DNA of 10,415 nt from NCBI GenBank assembly GCA_902773245.1, contig CACYDY010000089.1, positions 1-10,415 on the forward strand, in the 5' to 3' direction. Positions 6,862 to 10,415 of this stretch are shown here, one piece after another. Source of the stretch: an uncultured Ruminococcus sp. GTDB taxonomy: Bacteria > Bacillota > Clostridia > Oscillospirales > Acutalibacteraceae. The stretch's first letter is position 1. Every line of letters starts with the position of its first letter. The notes beneath the pieces were generated by a model. That model saw nothing but the letters and a program-made list of their open reading frames with translations. It was not told the DNA's origin and made no database searches. Position numbers and translations under genes: made by a program.

Positions 6862-6890
6862 TTTACAAATTAAAAAAATTGCGGTATAAT
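6862..6890 (+). promoter_or_regulatory. Sigma-A-type promoter for the dipeptidase operon
   Basis: TTTACA (6862-6867) and a perfect TATAAT (6885-6890) are separated by the ideal 17 bp. Transcription should start near 6897, giving a leader of about 108 nt. The promoter sits between the intrinsic terminator and the dipeptidase start, so it opens a new transcription unit. Confidence 0.8.
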
Positions 6891-6990
6891 ATACATTGGT
6901 ATTTTTATATAAATTTCTATGTGCGAATATTTGTTTGCGCTGCGTAGTATTATTAATTGTTATAGTTGATTTTACCGGTAATATATTCAA

Positions 6991-7000
6991 AGGAGAGGTG
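6991..7000 (+). promoter_or_regulatory. Extended ribosome binding site
   Basis: AGGAGAGGTG lies just before ATG 7005 and offers two registers of pairing to the 16S tail (AGGAG at 9 nt, GAGGTG at 4 nt). A perfect 10-bp palindrome, TTACCGGTAA, is at 6972-6981 immediately upstream and might affect access to this site. Confidence 0.75.
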
Positions 7001-7004
7001 AAAT

Positions 7005-8378
7005 ATGAAAAATTTCGATGAATTATTGTTGAGCTATAAAGATGAATTTCTCAAGGATCTTGATGAACTCATCAGTATACAGTCTGTTTCTGCTTTCGGC
7101 TCGGAAGAACCAAAAAGGGCGCTTCACTTTATGCTTGAAAAAGCAGAAAGCTTTGGACTCAAAACTAAAAATATTGATGACATAGCCGCCCATGTTGAGT
7201 ACGGCGACGGAGAGAAAATCTGCGGTGTTCTCACCCACCTGGACGTTGTTCCCGCTAAACGTGAGGATTGGTCGTGCGATCCGTTTTCGCTGACCCGAAG
7301 GAACGGACGACTCTACGGCAGAGGTATTGCAGACGACAAGGGACCTGCGTTGGCTGCTCTTTATTGTCTTAGAGTTTTAAAAGAGTGCGGAGTTAAAGGA
7401 AATCGTGTTCGTGTTATTTTTGGTACGAGCGAAGAAATAGGAATGCAGGATATGGCTGCCTACTTTGAAAGTGAGGAGCTGCCCGATCTGAGCTTTACTC
7501 CCGATTCGGAGTATGGAATATGCAAAGCGGAAAAGGGTATTCTTCATCTTGAGATCTCTTCTCCCGCTGCAAATAACACAACTCTGACTCAGTTTGAGGC
7601 GGGGACGGCTAATAACGTTGTTCCCGACACGGCGTATGCTCTTGTTGACTGCAATGAATATGAAGAGCATATTCTGCAAAGGCTTGCCGACGGAAGAGAG
7701 GGTAACTTTGATCTTGAATTTACCATTGACGGTTTGAAAATTACTTCCCGAGGAAAGGCTGCTCATGCCTGTGAGCCTGAAAAGGGCTTTAATGCGGCAA
7801 GCGCTCTGGTGGGACTTATTTGCGCCGCTTTCGGATATGAGGCTGTCGGAGATCTGTGCGCTTTTATTGATTTTTGCATAGGTTCGGAAACTAACGGCAG
7901 ATCTATGGGTATAAAAATGCGTGACTGCGTATCGGGTGAGCTTACGTTAACACTTAGCCGTGTTTCTATTGTTGAAAATGAAGCCAAGGCGGTTATTGAC
8001 GTTCGCTATCCTGTTTCGTTCCTGGAAGAAGTGGTGCTTTATCAAATAAAAAAGGTCGCTGCAAGAGAGGGGCTTACGGTTAAGGTCATTGACGGTGAAA
8101 AACCGCTGTTCCTCGATGAATCGTGCGATATAGTAAATGTTTTGAAAACTGCTTACAAAAACGTTTGCGGCGAAGAACCGTCGCTTTACACAACGGGCGG
8201 CGGTACCTACGCAAGAATGCTCGGCGGAAAGGGCGTTGCTTTCGGACCTGTTTTTGAGGACGATGATTCGAGAATACATAATTCCGATGAATCGCTTGAT
8301 GAGGAAAAGTTCTTTAAGCATTTCAGAATTTGTCTTGAGGCTATGTACGGTATGATGACCTTTGACGGCAACGGTTAA
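7005..8378 (+). CDS. pepV: PepV-like (Sapep family) dipeptidase, peptidase family M20
   Basis: This is a predicted cytoplasmic metal-dependent dipeptidase of 457 aa that would hydrolyse dipeptides taken up or released by peptide breakdown. All M20 landmarks are present in order: THLDVVP with ligand H78 and D80, GRGIADDKGP with bridging D110, GTSEEIG with catalytic E143 and ligand E144, TPDSEYG with ligand D167, and RIHNSDE near the C-terminus with ligand H425. Spacing between these residues is close to that of Lactobacillus PepV (His87, Asp119, Glu153/154, Asp177, His439, from family knowledge). The length is normal for the family, and nothing looks truncated. Metal choice (zinc or manganese) cannot be read from sequence. 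The gene has its own promoter and a strong ribosome binding site. A membrane protein gene follows after 25 nt, probably in the same transcript. Confidence 0.95.
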   Translation: MKNFDELLLSYKDEFLKDLDELISIQSVSAFGSEEPKRALHFMLEKAESFGLKTKNIDDIAAHVEYGDGEKICGVLTHLDVVPAKREDWSCDPFSLTRRNGRLYGRGIADDKGPALAALYCLRVLKECGVKGNRVRVIFGTSEEIGMQDMAAYFESEELPDLSFTPDSEYGICKAEKGILHLEISSPAANNTTLTQFEAGTANNVVPDTAYALVDCNEYEEHILQRLADGREGNFDLEFTIDGLKITSRGKAAHACEPEKGFNAASALVGLICAAFGYEAVGDLCAFIDFCIGSETNGRSMGIKMRDCVSGELTLTLSRVSIVENEAKAVIDVRYPVSFLEEVVLYQIKKVAAREGLTVKVIDGEKPLFLDESCDIVNVLKTAYKNVCGEEPSLYTTGGGTYARMLGGKGVAFGPVFEDDDSRIHNSDESLDEEKFFKHFRICLEAMYGMMTFDGNG

Positions 8379-8388
8379 CAATATTAAA

Positions 8389-8395
8389 GAGGTGA
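8389..8395 (+). promoter_or_regulatory. Ribosome binding site that fixes the start at 8404
   Basis: GAGGTGA is 8 nt upstream of ATG 8404 and gives a protein starting MNIERMIKTEAKKRL. The alternative ATG at 8362 lies inside the dipeptidase gene in another frame and would read through this site, so it is less likely. Confidence 0.75.
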
Positions 8396-8403
8396 AAAAA
8401 TAT

Positions 8404-9522
8404 ATGAATATTGAACGTATGATAAAAACGGAGGCTAAAAAACGTCTTTCGGGAAACTGGCCGATTGCGTTTTTTTCGGTGCTGAATCTGCTTTTTATTC
8501 CGATTTTGTCTTTGCTTTTGATCAGCATGGCATATGTTGTTGTCGGAGAGGATAACGACGTTGCTAAAGCTTTGTCGGACTCGCCGCAGACTGCCGCTCT
8601 TTTTGTGCTGTTTCACGTTGTGGGTGTGGCAGCGGTGATTTTTCTTTCGCCGCTTTATACCGGTTTTGTGAGAATTTACAGCTCGATTGCCAACGGAAAA
8701 ACCGTTGACCCGAGTGATCTTATCTATTTTTTTGAAACACCGTCACGTTATAAAAAAGCTGTGAGGTTTATGACTGGTGTTATAATGAAAAGCGCAGGGA
8801 TTTTTATTCTGTGCTCATCTGTTGGGCTTGTTTTGGCGGCATCGGACGAGGATCTGGAAACATTTGGATTTGTTTTGACGGCGGTCGGCGCTTTTGCTGC
8901 ATTCCTGATAATACACCGATTTGCTTTTTCGGCAGAGTTGTTTTCCTACAGAAATTTTGATCCTCATACTGCTGTCAGCGAGGGAGCTAAGATCGCAAAG
9001 AGCGGTACGAAGAATCTTATTAAGCTTGCATTTTCGTTTGTACCGTGGCTTCTTTTGACGTTTTTTGTAGTTCCGTTTGTTTATGTTTATCCGTATATGA
9101 CGTGTTCTTATTTTGTTTCGGTAAAATATCTTTCCGAACAGTATTTCAAAAATCAACAGCTTATAAAAGAGGGTCAGCAGAATTATCAGGTCGGAATGAC
9201 TCAGCAGAGCAGTTCGCCGCTTGTGCCGCCTATTACCAAAAACAATGCAGGGATAAGCCATTTTCCGAAGGACGGGGAACATTACTCACAGAACATTGTC
9301 GTTTCAAGCTCGGTAGTGTCCGGGGATAACGAATCGGCGGCAAAAGCGGACATGACGGCGGCAAAAAATGATGTCGGTAATGACAATGCGGCAGCTGACT
9401 TTGAAGGCAGCGCAAAAACACCGACAAATGCCGATGATGACAATTTTGCGGAAACTGTGGGGAATTATGACACAGAAGCTCCTGCGGCTGAAAAGGAGGG
9501 AAAGGTCGGAGATGACCTTTGA
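8404..9522 (+). CDS. DUF975-like polytopic membrane protein with long polar tail
   Basis: This is a 372-aa integral membrane protein of unknown function. The N-terminus, a short amphipathic KTEAKKRLSGNW segment followed by a hydrophobic stretch, and the later part (FDPHTAVSEGAKIAKS, then VPWLLLTFFVVPF and YPYMTCSYF) resemble the DUF975 pattern. I recognise that pattern only by eye. About five membrane segments are visible, near residues 18-47, 63-91, 122-146, 153-180 and 206-241. Residues from about 250 onward are hydrophilic, rich in Ala, Asp, Asn and Glu, and probably disordered. This tail is longer than I expect for DUF975 proteins and has no recognisable domain. The gene lies 25 nt after the dipeptidase and 3 nt before a glycosyltransferase, so it is likely co-transcribed with both. 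Confidence 0.85.
   Translation: MNIERMIKTEAKKRLSGNWPIAFFSVLNLLFIPILSLLLISMAYVVVGEDNDVAKALSDSPQTAALFVLFHVVGVAAVIFLSPLYTGFVRIYSSIANGKTVDPSDLIYFFETPSRYKKAVRFMTGVIMKSAGIFILCSSVGLVLAASDEDLETFGFVLTAVGAFAAFLIIHRFAFSAELFSYRNFDPHTAVSEGAKIAKSGTKNLIKLAFSFVPWLLLTFFVVPFVYVYPYMTCSYFVSVKYLSEQYFKNQQLIKEGQQNYQVGMTQQSSSPLVPPITKNNAGISHFPKDGEHYSQNIVVSSSVVSGDNESAAKADMTAAKNDVGNDNAAADFEGSAKTPTNADDDNFAETVGNYDTEAPAAEKEGKVGDDL
9501..9520 (+). promoter_or_regulatory. Hairpin with Shine-Dalgarno loop at the gene junction
   Basis: AAAGGTC (9501-9507) is perfectly complementary to GACCTTT (9514-9520). The 6-nt loop GGAGAT contains the only nearby Shine-Dalgarno-like sequence for ATG 9526. The stem ends on the first base of the upstream stop codon. 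Folding changes the effective distance to the start codon, and ribosomes finishing the upstream gene would melt it. This suggests translational coupling. Confidence 0.5.
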
Positions 9523-9525
9523 TTT

Positions 9526-10415
9526 ATGACTGTTTCGCTTTGTGTTATTGCATACAACGAGGAAAATCTTATTCGCGGATTACTTGACGACATTGCAAAC
9601 CAGACGTTCCCTCATGAATTGACGGAGCTGGTTTTCGTTAACAACGGTTCAACCGACACGACAGGCGAGTTGTTTTCTTCTTTTGCGAATATAAACTCGG
9701 ATTTTTTGAGAGTCTGCATTCGCACACAGGACAAGTCCAACCAGGCTCACGGCTGGAATACGGCGCTCAGCAATGCGTTGGGTGACGTTATTATCAGAAT
9801 AGACGCTCACGCAAGAATCCCTCACAACTACATTGAAGAATGCGTTAAGGAAATCGAAAAAGGCGAAAATATTGTCGGCGGCGGCAGACCTTGTATCACT
9901 CAGAACAAGTCTGACTGGAATACAACTTTGCTTGCGGCAGAGGAGTGTTTGTTTGGCAGTTCTATTATGAAATATAGGCGAAAGGGTGAAAAAAAGGAGT
10001 ATCTTTCGTCATTATTTCACGCCGCTTATAGGCGAGAGGTTTTTGCCAAGGTGGGAGGTTTTAATGAAAATCTTGGGAGAACCGAGGATAATGAGCTTCA
10101 TTACCGAATGAGAAAAGCCGGCTTTAAATTTGCGAGTTGTCCGAATATTACTTCCAATCAGTATATCAGAGGTTCGTTTTTGGGAATGCTGAAGCAGAAG
10201 TTTTCAAACGGTTTTTGGATCGGGCTGACGCTGTTTATTTGTCCGAGATGTCTTTCGATAATGCATTTTGCTCCTTTTGCTCTTGTTGTGGGGCTGATGG
10301 TTTCGTTGGTGATGGCAGCTAAGGGCGCTGCGTGGGCGTTTGGAATGATTGCTGCGGCATATTTACTTTTTGACGTGATGATAACTGTCAGCGCATTGAA
10401 TTTTAACGGGTTCAA
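9526..10415 (+). CDS. Family 2 glycosyltransferase, ExoA-like, 3' end cut by window
   Basis: The frame is open from ATG 9526 to the window end (296 residues visible). This is a predicted GT-A fold enzyme that transfers a sugar from a nucleotide donor in the synthesis of an exopolysaccharide or cell-surface glycan. Motifs in order are SLCVIAYNEE at the N-terminus, VNNGSTDTT (about 38-46, nucleotide binding), RIDAHARIP (about 91-99, a DxH in place of the usual DxD metal site, as in ExoA-type enzymes), GGFNENLGRTEDNEL (about 177-191, with E187/D188 as the acceptor-side acidic pair) and a C-terminal hydrophobic region (about 236-290) of probably two membrane helices. The stop of the preceding gene is in the same frame two codons upstream, so 9526 is the earliest possible ATG start. 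Succinoglycan ExoA is the closest family I recognise. The substrate cannot be assigned and no other polysaccharide gene is in view. Confidence 0.92.
   Translation, partial: MTVSLCVIAYNEENLIRGLLDDIANQTFPHELTELVFVNNGSTDTTGELFSSFANINSDFLRVCIRTQDKSNQAHGWNTALSNALGDVIIRIDAHARIPHNYIEECVKEIEKGENIVGGGRPCITQNKSDWNTTLLAAEECLFGSSIMKYRRKGEKKEYLSSLFHAAYRREVFAKVGGFNENLGRTEDNELHYRMRKAGFKFASCPNITSNQYIRGSFLGMLKQKFSNGFWIGLTLFICPRCLSIMHFAPFALVVGLMVSLVMAAKGAAWAFGMIAAAYLLFDVMITVSALNFNGF

Noticed and set aside
1..10415. A mobile element or defence island
   Set aside because: No transposase, integrase, terminal repeats, nuclease, restriction-modification or CRISPR features were seen, and all genes point the same way in ordinary operon-like order.

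Overview
The window looks like chromosomal DNA from a low-to-mid-GC Firmicute, most plausibly a Clostridia/Ruminococcus-like gut anaerobe. That inference rests on strong AGGAGG-type ribosome binding sites, sigma-A-like promoters, AT-rich intergenic DNA, a PepV-type (Sapep) dipeptidase, a DUF975-like membrane protein, and many small CX2C...CX2C zinc-ribbon proteins. No species can be assigned from sequence alone. All seven supported genes lie on the + strand.

The left two thirds (1-6750) hold four consecutive genes whose products all carry the same kind of short zinc ribbon. The first is the 3' part of a soluble protein with six ribbons on disordered linkers (1-1225, cut by the window edge). 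Next is a thermolysin-type M4 metalloprotease with a cytoplasmic zinc ribbon and a membrane anchor (1759-4560). Two single-pass membrane proteins follow, each with a cytoplasmic ribbon and a small extracellular domain (4915-5928 and 5941-6750), the second ending at a clear intrinsic terminator. The first two genes also share a short NTVFAG-like peptide motif, once in the poly-ribbon protein and four times in the protease. I infer a set of zinc-ribbon-tagged envelope proteins that may be organised through the cytoplasmic poly-ribbon protein. No function is established for this set, and it is the best candidate here for an undescribed system.

Two sizeable intergenic regions separate these genes. 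Region 1226-1758 contains several hairpins, including a cluster of three GC-rich stem-loops that resembles a repetitive extragenic element. Region 4561-4914 contains a plausible promoter and a degraded-looking open frame.

The right third (6751-10415) is a separate unit. A near-consensus promoter drives a complete PepV-like dipeptidase. A DUF975-like membrane protein with a long polar tail follows closely, and then, 3 nt after its stop codon, an ExoA-like family 2 glycosyltransferase that runs off the window. A perfect 7-bp hairpin with GGAG in its loop spans the junction of the last two genes and suggests translational coupling. No tRNA, rRNA, CRISPR array, transposase or integrase was found.
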